Source of the DNA: Alkalihalobacillus sp. TS-13
Lineage (GTDB): Bacteria; Bacillota; Bacilli; Bacillales; Fictibacillaceae
NCBI RefSeq assembly: GCF_019720915.1
Contig: NZ_JAHKSI010000001.1
Span: 1,116,001-1,180,000 of the forward strand
DNA: 64,000 bases
Direction: 5' to 3'
Translations under genes and position numbers: made by a program
In this document: one piece after another, positions 24,455 through 34,465 of the stretch
Numbering within the stretch: position 1 is the stretch's first letter
Layout of the letters: each line of letters begins with the position of its first letter
Notes under the pieces: generated by a model
What the model saw: only the letters and a program-made list of their open reading frames with translations
Databases searched by the model: none
Told to the model about the DNA's origin: nothing

Positions 24455-27400
24455 ATGATTCGAACTGGTCTTCCACAAAAACAAGGATTATATGATCCTG
24501 ATTTTGAGAGTGATGCTTGTGGAATCGGATTTGTCGCAAAAGTTGATGGGGTTGCTACACATCAAACAATTAAAGATGCTATTACAATGCTTTGTCGACT
24601 TGAGCATAGAGGTGGCCAGGGATCAGACCCAGACTCTGGGGACGGAGCTGGAATCATGGTACAAATACCGGATCAGCTATTCAGGAAAAAATGGAACAAT
24701 TTCCTGCCGAAACAAGGAGAATATGCTGTCGGTATGTTGTTCCTTCCGCAAGAGCAGAAGGTACGGAGCCAGATTGAAAGTCTTATTGAAGAAATTGCAG
24801 AAGAAGAAAACCTTCAATTGATCGGATGGAGGACGGTCCCTGTTAATGAAGATATCGTTACATCGACCTCTAGACAAACGATGCCTTATATTCGTCAACT
24901 CTTCATTAAACGACCAGACGATATCCGCTCTGTTCAAAAGTTCGAGCAACATCTATATTTAATTCGTAGAATTATTGAAAAACGTGTCGTTGATGAAATA
25001 AATGTACAAGACGGCCCATTTTACATTGCAAGCCTGTCGCCAAGTACAATTGTTTATAAAGGTATGCTCACATCTTATCAGTTGGATCAATTCTACCTTG
25101 ATCTTGATGACCCTGCGTGTACGTCGATGTTCGGAATGGTCCATTCAAGATATAGTACGAATACGTTTCCTTCATGGGAAAGAGCACACCCGAACAGAAT
25201 GATCATGCATAACGGTGAAATCAATACCATCACAGGGAATGTGAACTGGATGAAAGCAAGGGAAAGCGCCGCTGTTTCCAATGTGTTTGGAGGAAGACAC
25301 AATGAGCTTCTTCCTGTCATTTCAACTGAGGGCAGCGATTCTGGTATGCTCGATCAAGCTTTCGAGTATCTGGTGATGAATGGAAGATCAATTTCCCACA
25401 CGGCTATGTTGATGGTGCCTGAAGCATGGGACTTTAATGAACAGATGAAAGATCCAGAACGAGCTTGTTTTGAATATTTAAGCTGTATCATGGAACCATG
25501 GGATGGACCGACAGCACTTGCCTATACGAACGGAAGGCAGATCGGTGCTTCTATCGACCGTAATGGACTACGTCCAGCACGTTATTACTTGACAGATGAC
25601 AATACGATCATCTTCTCATCGGAGGTAGGCGTCCTGGACGTCGAACAGGATAGAGTTGTCCAGAAAGGGCGTCTAGCTCCTGGTGAAATGATCCTGATCG
25701 ACCTTGAAAAGAATGAAGTTTTATTGAATGACGATATAAAACGTTCAATTGCAACAGAGCACCCATACCGAAAATGGCTGAATGAATCATTGGTCCAACT
25801 GAATGGACGTATCGATGGTCATAGTTTTGAAGGTCTGTCTGATGATCAGCTATTAACCTATCAGATCACACACGGATTTACGAATGAGGAGATCACCAAA
25901 AACATCGTCCCGATGATCAATGAACAGAAAGATCCGATCGGTTCGATGGGGAATGATACACCGCTGGCCGTATTGTCCGATAAACCGCAATTGTTATTCA
26001 ATTATTTCAAGCAATTATTCGCACAAGTAACCAATCCACCGATTGATGCGATCAGGGAAAAAGGTGTTACATCCACTACATCTTACCTCGGACCTAAGAG
26101 TAATGTATTGGAGGAAGGCCCGCAGCATTGTAAACGGATCAGACTTTATACACCAATCCTTCGCAAACAGGAATACGAAGAAATTATCCATAACGGACGA
26201 AATGATTTCCTTTCGAAGAAAATTTCTTATTGTTTCTCTGCAGATAAAGGAACAGCTTCCCTAGAGTCACGTTTGGAAGAGATCTTCGAAAAAGTCGAAG
26301 CGACGATTGCTCAAGGCATTCCGTTGATCGTGCTAACTGATCGAGACATGAACGAAAAAAATGTTCCAATCCCGTCGTTGCTCATGGTAAGTGGGTTACA
26401 CCATTTCCTAGTCCGGAAAGGATTGCGTACGAAAGCAAGCATTATTGTAGAAACAGCTGAAGCCCGTGATGTGCATCAATTCTCAATGCTCATAGGGTTC
26501 GGTGCAGACATGATCTATCCATACCTTGCTTATCGCACGATCGAAGATTTGATCGATCAAGAACACATCACTGATTATGACTACGAGGAAGCGGTTGAAC
26601 GATATAGAGAAGCTGCTACTTCAGGAATTGTGAAAGTGATGTCAAAAATGGGTATTTCAACGATTCAAAGTTATCGAGGAGCACAAACATTTGAAGCGAT
26701 CGGAATCGATGAAGAAGTCATCTCCAAGTACTTTACGGGGACTGCTTCGAAGTTAAGCGGCATCGGCTTGGAAACGATTGCGGAAGAATCTTTAAAACGG
26801 CACAGAAAAGCATTTGTTGAAAAAGATTCTCTATTGGAATCAGGCGGTACGATGCAATGGAGAAAGAATGGAGAATATCATTCCTTCAATCCGGAAACGA
26901 TCCATACTCTCCAGCATGCCTGCAGGACAAACAATAAAGAGCTTTATGAACGTTTTTCTGAGTTGGCTTCTAATGAAAGCATCACGTACCTCCGTGATTT
27001 ATTGGATATCAAAACGGAAAATGAATCGATACCGATTGAACAGGTGGAGCCAGCTGAAGCGATTTTCAAACGCTTCAAAACAGGTGCAATGTCTTATGGC
27101 TCATTAAGTAAAGAAGCCCATGAAATCTTAGCGGTCGCTATGAACCGCATTGGAGGAAAAAGCAACTCGGGAGAAGGTGGCGAAGACCCTGATCGGTTTA
27201 TCCCTGATAAGAACGGTGATATCCGAAAAAGTGCAATCAAACAGGTTGCATCAGGACGTTTCGGAGTAAACAGTCATTATCTCTCAAGTGCGGATGAAAT
27301 CCAAATCAAGATGGCACAGGGAGCGAAGCCCGGAGAAGGGGGACACCTTCCAGGTAAAAAGGTCCACCCGTGGATTGCGGAAGTTCGTAAGTCTACGCCT

Positions 27401-28972
27401 GGTGTGGGTTTGATTTCACCCCCTCCTCACCATGATATCTATTCGATCGAGGACTTGTCCCAATTGATCTATGACTTGAAGCACGCCAACCCAAATGCAC
27501 GGATCAGTGTGAAATTGGTTGCAAAGTCAGGTGTAGGTACCATTGCTGCAGGAGTCGCAAAAGGAAAAGCTGATGTCATCCTTATAAGTGGTTACGAAGG
27601 AGGAACAGGCGCTTCTCCAAAAACGAGCATACGCCACGCGGGACTTCCTTGGGAACTTGGTTTGGCTGAGGCACATCAGACGCTCGTATTAAACAATTTA
27701 CGTGATAAAGTAGTCGTCGAAACAGATGGGAAATTGATGACCGGGAAAGATGTCGTCAAAGCTGCGCTTCTAGGTGCTGAAGAATACGGTTTCTCAACGG
27801 CACCACTTGTCGTACTTGGATGTATCTTAATGAGAGCTTGTCACCTAGATACGTGTCCAGTAGGGATCGCAACTCAAAACCCGGAACTACGTAAAAAATT
27901 CATGGGTGAAGCAGGCCATGTCGTGAATTATATGCGATTCATCGCTGAAGAAATTCGCGAAATCATGGCACAGCTTGGTGTAAAAACGATGGATGAATTG
28001 GTCGGAAGGACTGACCTTCTGAAACTGAATGAAAAATCCTATCAACATCCAAAGGCGAAACAGATGGACCTTACACCATTACTGATCCAATCAGACGAAG
28101 AATGGAAGAAGAAGGACCGTCCTTATCGGACTGAATATGATGAAAACCATCTTGATCTTGCTGAAATCATACCAACAGTCGAAAACAACATCATCAATCA
28201 ACAACCGATTTCGTTGACACTTCCGATACGTAATACAGACAGAGCAGTAGGTACGCGTTTAGGTTATGAAGTTACTAAACGATATGGCGGTAAAGGACTG
28301 CCTGAAGATACGATCGATCTCACTTTCAATGGATCTGCGGGACAAAGTTTCGGCGCATTCGTTCCAAAGGGGATTACGTTGAGAGTCAACGGAGATGCGA
28401 ACGACTATGTCGGTAAAGGACTATCAGGCGGAAAAATCATTGTCGCTCCAAGTTCAAAATCGATTGTCCGGCAAATGGAAGAAGTGATCATTGGTAATGT
28501 TTCATTGTTTGGAGCTACTGATGGCGAAGTCTATATCAACGGTTCTGCAGGAGAACGTTTCGCTGTACGGAACAGTGGTGTCCATGCGGTAGTTGAAGGT
28601 TTAGGTGATAACGGTTGTGAATATATGACAGGTGGTAAAGTCATTGTACTAGGATCAATAGGGAAAAACTTTGCTGCTGGTATGTCTGGCGGTATCGCTT
28701 ATATCTGGAATCCTGATAGAAGGTCTGTCAAGAGACATTGTAACCGCGAAATGGTATTGTTTGAAAAACTTGAGGATTATGATGAAATTCAACATATCCA
28801 TGCAATGCTTCTCAAGCACGTTCAATATACTGGCAGCAAGAGAGCGAAACAATTGCTCAGCAATTGGAATGAGTCTGTTTCACAGTTCGTGAAAATCATT
28901 CCTGAAGAATTCAAACGTACACTCACTGAAAATGAGAACGATCGTGAAAAGGTCGCAAAAATACCAAATTAA
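24455..28972 (+). CDS. gltA: Glutamate synthase (NADPH) large subunit
   Basis: 1505 residues, normal for the alpha subunit. A short propeptide is followed by nucleophile Cys22 (DACGIGFV) of the class II glutamine amidotransferase domain (to about 430). The central domain and FMN-binding TIM barrel follow (about 800-1190; SNSGEGGEDPDR, GAKPGEGGHLPG, ISGYEGGTGASP). Cys1123, Cys1129 and Cys1134 (CX5CX4C) bind a 3Fe-4S cluster. The GXGXG beta-helix ends the protein. It transfers glutamine amide N to 2-oxoglutarate via an ammonia tunnel. ATG 24455 follows GGGGTGAT. It forms an operon with gltB and is presumably activated by GltC. Confidence 0.98.
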   Translation: MIRTGLPQKQGLYDPDFESDACGIGFVAKVDGVATHQTIKDAITMLCRLEHRGGQGSDPDSGDGAGIMVQIPDQLFRKKWNNFLPKQGEYAVGMLFLPQEQKVRSQIESLIEEIAEEENLQLIGWRTVPVNEDIVTSTSRQTMPYIRQLFIKRPDDIRSVQKFEQHLYLIRRIIEKRVVDEINVQDGPFYIASLSPSTIVYKGMLTSYQLDQFYLDLDDPACTSMFGMVHSRYSTNTFPSWERAHPNRMIMHNGEINTITGNVNWMKARESAAVSNVFGGRHNELLPVISTEGSDSGMLDQAFEYLVMNGRSISHTAMLMVPEAWDFNEQMKDPERACFEYLSCIMEPWDGPTALAYTNGRQIGASIDRNGLRPARYYLTDDNTIIFSSEVGVLDVEQDRVVQKGRLAPGEMILIDLEKNEVLLNDDIKRSIATEHPYRKWLNESLVQLNGRIDGHSFEGLSDDQLLTYQITHGFTNEEITKNIVPMINEQKDPIGSMGNDTPLAVLSDKPQLLFNYFKQLFAQVTNPPIDAIREKGVTSTTSYLGPKSNVLEEGPQHCKRIRLYTPILRKQEYEEIIHNGRNDFLSKKISYCFSADKGTASLESRLEEIFEKVEATIAQGIPLIVLTDRDMNEKNVPIPSLLMVSGLHHFLVRKGLRTKASIIVETAEARDVHQFSMLIGFGADMIYPYLAYRTIEDLIDQEHITDYDYEEAVERYREAATSGIVKVMSKMGISTIQSYRGAQTFEAIGIDEEVISKYFTGTASKLSGIGLETIAEESLKRHRKAFVEKDSLLESGGTMQWRKNGEYHSFNPETIHTLQHACRTNNKELYERFSELASNESITYLRDLLDIKTENESIPIEQVEPAEAIFKRFKTGAMSYGSLSKEAHEILAVAMNRIGGKSNSGEGGEDPDRFIPDKNGDIRKSAIKQVASGRFGVNSHYLSSADEIQIKMAQGAKPGEGGHLPGKKVHPWIAEVRKSTPGVGLISPPPHHDIYSIEDLSQLIYDLKHANPNARISVKLVAKSGVGTIAAGVAKGKADVILISGYEGGTGASPKTSIRHAGLPWELGLAEAHQTLVLNNLRDKVVVETDGKLMTGKDVVKAALLGAEEYGFSTAPLVVLGCILMRACHLDTCPVGIATQNPELRKKFMGEAGHVVNYMRFIAEEIREIMAQLGVKTMDELVGRTDLLKLNEKSYQHPKAKQMDLTPLLIQSDEEWKKKDRPYRTEYDENHLDLAEIIPTVENNIINQQPISLTLPIRNTDRAVGTRLGYEVTKRYGGKGLPEDTIDLTFNGSAGQSFGAFVPKGITLRVNGDANDYVGKGLSGGKIIVAPSSKSIVRQMEEVIIGNVSLFGATDGEVYINGSAGERFAVRNSGVHAVVEGLGDNGCEYMTGGKVIVLGSIGKNFAAGMSGGIAYIWNPDRRSVKRHCNREMVLFEKLEDYDEIQHIHAMLLKHVQYTGSKRAKQLLSNWNESVSQFVKIIPEEFKRTLTENENDREKVAKIPN

Positions 28973-28976
28973 ACAA

Positions 28977-29010
28977 AAGGGGTCTGGCCAGATCATTGGT
29001 CAGCCTCTTA
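28977..29010 (+). other. Intercistronic hairpin between gltA and gltB
   Basis: AAGGGGTCTGGCCA/TGGTCAGCCTCTT forms an imperfect 13-bp stem with loop GATCAT. It resembles terminators in this window (45357) but lacks a clean T-run (ACCTTT follows). It may attenuate transcription into gltB or protect the processed gltA mRNA end. Confidence 0.55.
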
Positions 29011-29050
29011 CCTTTAAAATCAGGTAAAAAAAATAGAAGGAGGGGTTGAT

Positions 29051-30532
29051 ATGAGTAAAGTAAAAGGATTCCTAACATATCCTCGGAAGAAAAATCCGGA
29101 ACGCAATCCATTGACGAGGACGAAGGATTGGGGAGAATACACCCTTCGACATTCCGAAAAAGATATGAAAGAACAAAGCGCCAGGTGCATGGACTGCGGT
29201 ACACCATTTTGTCATACAGGGGCAGAATGGGGTCGTTCCGCAATCGGGTGTCCGATCAATAATTTAATTCCTGAATTCAATGAGCTTGTGTATCAAGGAA
29301 AATGGAAACAAGCACTTGCTCGATTGGATGAGACCAACAATTTCCCGGAATTCACCGGCAGAGTATGTCCAGCACCGTGTGAAGGTTCATGTACACTTGC
29401 AATTAACAGCGACCCTGTGACGATCAAGTCGATTGAGAATGAAATCATTGAACGCGGCTTTGACAACGGTTGGGTCCAACCAGAACCTCCAACCCACAGG
29501 ACGGGTAAGAAAGTTGCAATCGTCGGCTCAGGACCAGCAGGATTGGCTGCGGCTGACCAATTAAATAAAGCCGGTCATTGGGTGACTGTTTTTGAAAGGG
29601 ATGACCGTGCTGGCGGATTGCTCATGTATGGAATTCCGAATATGAAGCTTGAAAAAGAGACTGTAGAACGTCGAGTCAACCTTTTGAAAGAGGAAGAGAT
29701 CGAATTCAAGCTCAATACGGAAATCGGCGTCGATATCAGCCGCGAACAACTTACGAAGGATTATGATGCTGTCATTGTCTGTACAGGAGCGCAGCAGCCT
29801 CGTGACCTTCCGATTGAAAAAAGGGAAAGTAAAGGCGTCCACTTTGCAATGGACTATTTAACAAGGTCGACGAAAGCCTTGAACGATGGATCGGAATTCC
29901 CAATTTCTGCAGAAGGTAAAGATGTCATCGTCATTGGCGGAGGAGATACTGGTGCAGACTGTGTGGCAACGGCATTACGTCAAAATTGCAAAAGTGTCGT
30001 ACAGTTCGGTAAACATCCTGAACAGCCTAAGGACCGGACAGATGATAATCCGTGGCCACATTTCCCTTTAACCTTTTCTTTAGAATACGCGTATGAAGAA
30101 GCGTACAAAAAATACAAGAAGGACCCAAGGGAATACGAAATTTTAACGAAGCGCTTTGAAACTTCAGATGATGGTTCACTTAAGTCTCTTCAAACGGTCC
30201 AAGTCAAGAAAGAATTAGTGGATGGCGAAATCATTACCAAAGAAATCCCTGGAACAGAAAAGGAATGGGATACGCAACTCGTGCTGATCGCCATCGGTTT
30301 TACTGGACCTGAAAAAGATTTCTTGGATCAATTCAATTTGAAGAATACAGATAGAGGGTTGATTTGGACGAAAAAATCCAGTTATATGACCAATCAGGAA
30401 GGTGTATTCGCTGCGGGAGATGCAAGACGTGGTCAAAGTCTGGTCGTCTGGGCGATCCGTGAAGGCAGAGAAGTTGCCGATGAATGTCATTCATTCTTGA
30501 TGAATCAGCATAAAGCCGCTTATATCAGCTAA
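29051..30532 (+). CDS. gltB: Glutamate synthase (NADPH) small subunit
   Basis: 493 residues. The N-terminus binds two 4Fe-4S clusters (Cys46, Cys49, Cys54 and Cys67 in CMDCGTPFCHTG and GCPIN; then VCPAPCEGSC). FAD-binding GSGPAGLAAAD and NADPH-binding GGGDTGADC follow, then the C-terminal GVFAAGDARRGQSLVVWAI. It passes electrons from NADPH to GltA FMN. AGAAGGAGGGG lies just before ATG 29051. Second gene of the gltAB operon, 78 nt after gltA across a hairpin. Confidence 0.98.
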   Translation: MSKVKGFLTYPRKKNPERNPLTRTKDWGEYTLRHSEKDMKEQSARCMDCGTPFCHTGAEWGRSAIGCPINNLIPEFNELVYQGKWKQALARLDETNNFPEFTGRVCPAPCEGSCTLAINSDPVTIKSIENEIIERGFDNGWVQPEPPTHRTGKKVAIVGSGPAGLAAADQLNKAGHWVTVFERDDRAGGLLMYGIPNMKLEKETVERRVNLLKEEEIEFKLNTEIGVDISREQLTKDYDAVIVCTGAQQPRDLPIEKRESKGVHFAMDYLTRSTKALNDGSEFPISAEGKDVIVIGGGDTGADCVATALRQNCKSVVQFGKHPEQPKDRTDDNPWPHFPLTFSLEYAYEEAYKKYKKDPREYEILTKRFETSDDGSLKSLQTVQVKKELVDGEIITKEIPGTEKEWDTQLVLIAIGFTGPEKDFLDQFNLKNTDRGLIWTKKSSYMTNQEGVFAAGDARRGQSLVVWAIREGREVADECHSFLMNQHKAAYIS

Positions 30533-30632
30533 AGCCTTATCTACTACTCACGATTAAAAACTACGGTATTAGGCTATCCTTTTAATAAATAATAAAAACA
30601 TTTATTATATTCACCTTAAGGAGGTTTAAAGA

Positions 30633-30776
30633 GTGGGTAGAGGCAAAAATTTCGATCACAAGCGGCAAGGGACGATCAACCGTCCACCAAAAGGCTCTAA
30701 AATTGCAAGGGAAGAATTTGCAAGAGATGAACCGATTGATTTAGAGAAACAGGAAAATAAGGAAAAAGAACGATAG
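30633..30776 (+). CDS. Small basic/acidic hydrophilic protein, 47 aa
   Basis: GTG start at 30633, 8 nt after AAGGAGG, encoding MGRGKNFDHKRQGTINRPPK and ending EKQENKEKER. A strong terminator follows. The composition (hydrophilic, no hydrophobic core, charged ends) is like that of small acid-soluble or other intrinsically disordered Bacillus spore proteins, but I do not recognise a specific family. The ribosome site and terminator make it convincing as a gene. Confidence 0.7.
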   Translation: MGRGKNFDHKRQGTINRPPKGSKIAREEFARDEPIDLEKQENKEKER

Positions 30777-30788
30777 ACAATATTCTGC

Positions 30789-30813
30789 AAAGCTGGCGAT
30801 AGCCAGCTTTTTT
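30789..30813 (+). terminator. Terminator after the 47-aa gene
   Basis: Perfect 9-bp stem AAAGCTGGC/GCCAGCTTT, loop GATA, then TTT. Confidence 0.9.
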
Positions 30814-30980
30814 CATATTTAAAGAAAGTAGGGTAACTAAGGCTCAGCCTGCGCTAAGGCTTGGCTTTACTAAGTTTTCTTTATTTGGGGATTTGATTTT
30901 AGGCTGTTGGTTTGTAAGCAAAAGAGGAAGGGAAGAGTCAAAATAGAAAATAGATATAGGTCAAGAGAGGAGCGAACCCA

Positions 30981-32246
30981 TTGTCCATTACTGAACAAAA
31001 ATCCAGTTTGTTGTTGAAAAGCTACCAACAGATCAGAGCATTTTCAGATCAACTCACAGCACCATTAGAACCAGAAGATTTTGTCGTTCAATCGATCCCT
31101 GATGTCAGTCCTCCAAAGTGGCATCTTGCGCATACGACCTGGTTTTTCGAAACGTTTATACTCATTCCTTATCATCCAAAGTACAATCGATTCAATGAAA
31201 CATTCGACTATTTATTCAACTCCTATTATGAGACACATGGTAAACCATACCCTAGACATGCAAGAGGCCTCCTTTCAAGGCCATCTGTTAAAGAAATTAT
31301 CCAATACAGACAACATGTAGATGAAAGCATGCTTAACTTCTTAGAGAACTGTAATGAAAATAAGTTGGAAGAAATTGCTCCGATCCTGGAAATCGGATTA
31401 CATCACGAACAGCAACACCAGGAACTCCTTATCACGGATATCAAATACAATTTTTCCATCAACCCTTTAAAACCGCTCTATCATGTTAAAAGAAACGAAT
31501 CAGGTTCATCTCTACCAGATATGGAGTGGATCACATTTCAAGAAGGAATTGTTGAAACTGGCTATTCAGATGAAGGATTTTCTTTTGACAATGAAAGGCC
31601 GAGTCATAAGTCCTGGTTGGACGCTTACGCAATTGCAAATCGACCAGTGACAAATGGGGAATATCTAGATTTCATAGAAGATTGTGGATATCAAGAACCT
31701 GCATTTTGGCTATCAGAAGGCTGGGCGAAATTAAAAGACGATCACTGGGAATCTCCATTGTATTGGGAGAACATCGATGGAAACTGGTACACATTCACAC
31801 TTTCTGGGATGAAGGAGGTGGAACTTGATGCACCAGTCACACATATCAGTTTTTATGAAGCAGATGCATTTGCAAGGTGGTCCGGAAACCGACTGCCTAC
31901 AGAGACCGAATGGGAACATGCGATGAAAAATATTGAAATTAGTGGAAACTTTGCCGATAATGAGATGTTTCATCCTAATAGCGACTATCACTCAGACAAT
32001 AAAATGTATAAGGTTTTCGGAGATGTATGGGAGTGGACATCCAGCCCTTACACGCTTTACCCTGGATCGAAGCCGCTTGAGGGTACATTAGGTGAATACA
32101 ATGCAAAATTCATGTGTAATCAAATGGTACTTAGAGGAGGGTCTTGCGCAACCCATTCTACCCATGTGAGGCACTCATACCGTAACTTTTTCCATCCTGA
32201 TAAACGGTGGCAATACAGTGGAATACGTCTGGCTCGAGATGAATAA
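30981..32246 (+). CDS. egtB: Ergothioneine biosynthesis sulfoxide synthase EgtB
   Basis: 421 residues. N-terminal DinB-like domain with iron ligands: WHLAHTTWFFE (His51 or His48) and HHEQQHQELL (HX3HXE, His142, His146). C-terminal FGE-sulfatase domain: RPVTNGEYLDFI, THISFYEADAFARW, LPTETEWEHA, GDVWEWTSSPY, VLRGGSCATH and RHSYRNFF. EgtB is a non-haem iron enzyme joining trimethyl-histidine (hercynine) to a thiol with O2. The TTG start at 30981 follows GAGAGGAGCG. No egtD methyltransferase is next to it, so hercynine must come from elsewhere in the genome or outside. Confidence 0.9.
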   Translation: MSITEQKSSLLLKSYQQIRAFSDQLTAPLEPEDFVVQSIPDVSPPKWHLAHTTWFFETFILIPYHPKYNRFNETFDYLFNSYYETHGKPYPRHARGLLSRPSVKEIIQYRQHVDESMLNFLENCNENKLEEIAPILEIGLHHEQQHQELLITDIKYNFSINPLKPLYHVKRNESGSSLPDMEWITFQEGIVETGYSDEGFSFDNERPSHKSWLDAYAIANRPVTNGEYLDFIEDCGYQEPAFWLSEGWAKLKDDHWESPLYWENIDGNWYTFTLSGMKEVELDAPVTHISFYEADAFARWSGNRLPTETEWEHAMKNIEISGNFADNEMFHPNSDYHSDNKMYKVFGDVWEWTSSPYTLYPGSKPLEGTLGEYNAKFMCNQMVLRGGSCATHSTHVRHSYRNFFHPDKRWQYSGIRLARDE

Positions 32247-32250
32247 AAAT

Positions 32251-32323
32251 ATGGGTTGATCCTTTAACAGAGTGTCACAATTATTAGGAATATCAAGACA
32301 CTTATGGGTCAGCCCCTTTTTTG
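32251..32323 (+). terminator. Two-tier terminator after egtB
   Basis: Outer stem GGGTTGATCC/GGGTCAGCCC (with G-U pairs), inner stem AGTGTC/GACACT, then CTTTTTT. Confidence 0.7.
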
Positions 32324-32416
32324 CATTTATTGGGACAACTCCCTATACCAATACCCTTTCACTTGAATCTACTAAGAGTAAGAGAATTGTGATTTAAGTG
32401 AAAAGGAGATAAATGC

Positions 32417-33358
32417 ATGTCAGACCTACAACTGTTTCCCACAAAGATAAGAAACAAGAATGAATTCAGCCAAGAAATCCCCTATGGTGTTGAAATGATC
32501 AATGCAGAGAAGATGTGGGACCTGGGCTATAAAGGTAAAGGCGTTGTCATTGCTGTTCTAGATACAGGCTGTCAAACGAATCATCCTGATCTCAAAAATA
32601 GAATCATCGGGGGAAGGAATTTTACTTCAGATCATAATGGGGATCCGAGAAATTATTCAGATAATCATTTCCACGGTACGCATGTCGCTGGTACGATCGC
32701 TGCAGAGATGAACGGTCATGGAGTCGCGGGTGTAGCACCTGAGGCGAACCTGTTAATTTTAAAAGTCATACGCTCGAACGGTACAAGTTCTTATGATAGT
32801 TTGATCAGAGGCATACATTACGCAATAAATTGGAGAGGGCCTGGCAAAGAACGGGTTAGAGTGATTTCAATGTCACTAGGAGGACCAGTCCATGATCCTC
32901 GTTTGCAATCTGCAGTGAGACGAGCTGTTGCAAATAATATTCTTGTCGTTTGTGCAGCAGGAAATTTAGGGGATAAGATTTCAAAATCATTTGACCATAC
33001 GTATCCTGGTTTCTATCCAGAAGTGGTATGTGTAGGAGCTATGACGGAAGATCGGAAACCTGCACTTTTTACAAATACGAACGATGAGATTGACCTGGTC
33101 GCACCGGGAGTAAATATTTTATCAACCTATACGGGGACAAGATATGCCGAATTATCAGGAACCTCGATGGCTACTCCTCATGTAGCTGGGGCAGCGGCTT
33201 TATTGATCCAAGGGTATGAAGAGAAGCTGAATCGTAAACTGACTGAAAAAGAAATTTATAACCTTCTTATCAATAATACAGTAAAAATGGATTTCGACCG
33301 TGAATCAATCGGAGCAGGTTTATTGGATGTGTCTAGAGGAATAAAGTCAAAAAGATGA
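32417..33358 (+). CDS. ispA: Intracellular subtilisin-type serine protease
   Basis: 313 residues and no signal peptide, matching the intracellular serine protease (ISP) group. The short N-terminal extension contains EIPYGVEMI, equivalent to the LIPY inhibitory motif removed on activation. Catalytic triad: Asp49 (VLDTGC), His86 (HGTHVAGT) and Ser250 (SGTSMATPH), with oxyanion Asn in AAGNLG. ISPs account for much cytosolic proteolysis in stationary-phase Bacillus. AAAAGGAG precedes ATG 32417. Confidence 0.92.
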   Translation: MSDLQLFPTKIRNKNEFSQEIPYGVEMINAEKMWDLGYKGKGVVIAVLDTGCQTNHPDLKNRIIGGRNFTSDHNGDPRNYSDNHFHGTHVAGTIAAEMNGHGVAGVAPEANLLILKVIRSNGTSSYDSLIRGIHYAINWRGPGKERVRVISMSLGGPVHDPRLQSAVRRAVANNILVVCAAGNLGDKISKSFDHTYPGFYPEVVCVGAMTEDRKPALFTNTNDEIDLVAPGVNILSTYTGTRYAELSGTSMATPHVAGAAALLIQGYEEKLNRKLTEKEIYNLLINNTVKMDFDRESIGAGLLDVSRGIKSKR

Positions 33359-33472
33359 ACCGATAAGGACTTGCCAGACAAGGTCAGTCCTATTCATTTA
33401 CATATTAAAACGATCTTCAATCCCCTTTGTTATGTGAATCTATGAAAAATGAAGGAGGTGGAACATATACTG

Positions 33473-33562
33473 ATGACGAAAACCATAAAATGGCCGTATG
33501 AGATCGATCAATTTATTGGGCACATCTTAATAAATTCAATCAATATGATTAGGGGGACTTAA
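33473..33562 (+). CDS. Possible short leader ORF, 29 aa
   Basis: MTKTIKWPYEIDQFIGHIL begins 12 nt after a very strong GAAGGAGGTGG site (33451-33461) and ends 3 nt before the GTG of the next gene. The spacing is longer than ideal. It may be a genuine micro-protein, a translational leader, or chance. Confidence 0.35.
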   Translation: MTKTIKWPYEIDQFIGHILINSINMIRGT

Positions 33563-33565
33563 AAC

Positions 33566-34465
33566 GTGCAACCAATCGCAGTAGCAGTCATACATGGGGC
33601 CGGTATCCAAAAAGAGGATTTTGCTGAGATCCTCATCGAAAATTTACAAAAAAAGTTGGAAAAATGGTTGAAGGATCAAGGTCGCACATACACAGGTAAG
33701 GAATTTATCTTCCAACCAATTTACTGGGGTGAGGTATTCAATCAAAGGGAGAAGGACTTATGGGAGGCCGTCCAGAAAAGTGATCGTCTCGATTTCTCCG
33801 TATTAAGGAAATTCGTGATTGAATTTTTAGGTGATGCCATTGCTTATCAGCCTACAAGCGACCAATTTCAAAATTATGAACAAGTACATGAAATCTATTT
33901 CAAGGCATTGACAAAACTAAGTGAAAAGGCTGGAGCAAAGGCGCCTCTCATTGTCATCGGACACAGTTTAGGGACAGTGATCACTAGTAATCTCTTTTAT
34001 GATTTACAAAAAACCTCAGATCGAATGGCATATATTGAGGAGTGGACGGAAAATGCTACTCCCCTGGAAAAGGGGGAAACACTTGCACGATTCATTTCTC
34101 TCGGATCACCATTGGCTTTATGGAGTTTACGTTACACCGATTTTGACCGACCGATAAAAGTCCCTTCTTGGGGCTTTTACAAGCATTATCCAGATGGGGA
34201 GGGGGGCTGGTGGAATATTTACGATCGCGACGATATTCTCGCTTATCCATTAAAAACCATTAGTGATGCTTATGGTATGGTGATCCAGGAAGATAGAGAA
34301 GTGAATACCGGTAATCTGTTGACAAGCTGGAACCCTGCTTCTCATTTTCAGTATGTGAAAGATAAACAGATTCTCAATCTATTGACTGAGCAACTTACAG
34401 AACTATTTCAATCGGTCAATAAGGACGACCGCATATCGCACCTAAGGAGTGAAGAGATTGATTAA
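33566..34465 (+). CDS. Alpha/beta-hydrolase-like protein
   Basis: 299 residues. AVAVIHGAGIQ at the N-terminus resembles an oxyanion-hole strand, and LIVIGHSLGTVI is a nucleophile elbow with Ser134. LGSPLALW and a late NPASHFQY segment supply plausible Asp/His. It could be a lipase-like or PGAP1-like hydrolase; no substrate can be named. GTG 33566 follows AGGGGGAC. It overlaps the aldo/keto reductase gene by 8 nt, so they are co-translated. Confidence 0.7.
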   Translation: MQPIAVAVIHGAGIQKEDFAEILIENLQKKLEKWLKDQGRTYTGKEFIFQPIYWGEVFNQREKDLWEAVQKSDRLDFSVLRKFVIEFLGDAIAYQPTSDQFQNYEQVHEIYFKALTKLSEKAGAKAPLIVIGHSLGTVITSNLFYDLQKTSDRMAYIEEWTENATPLEKGETLARFISLGSPLALWSLRYTDFDRPIKVPSWGFYKHYPDGEGGWWNIYDRDDILAYPLKTISDAYGMVIQEDREVNTGNLLTSWNPASHFQYVKDKQILNLLTEQLTELFQSVNKDDRISHLRSEEID

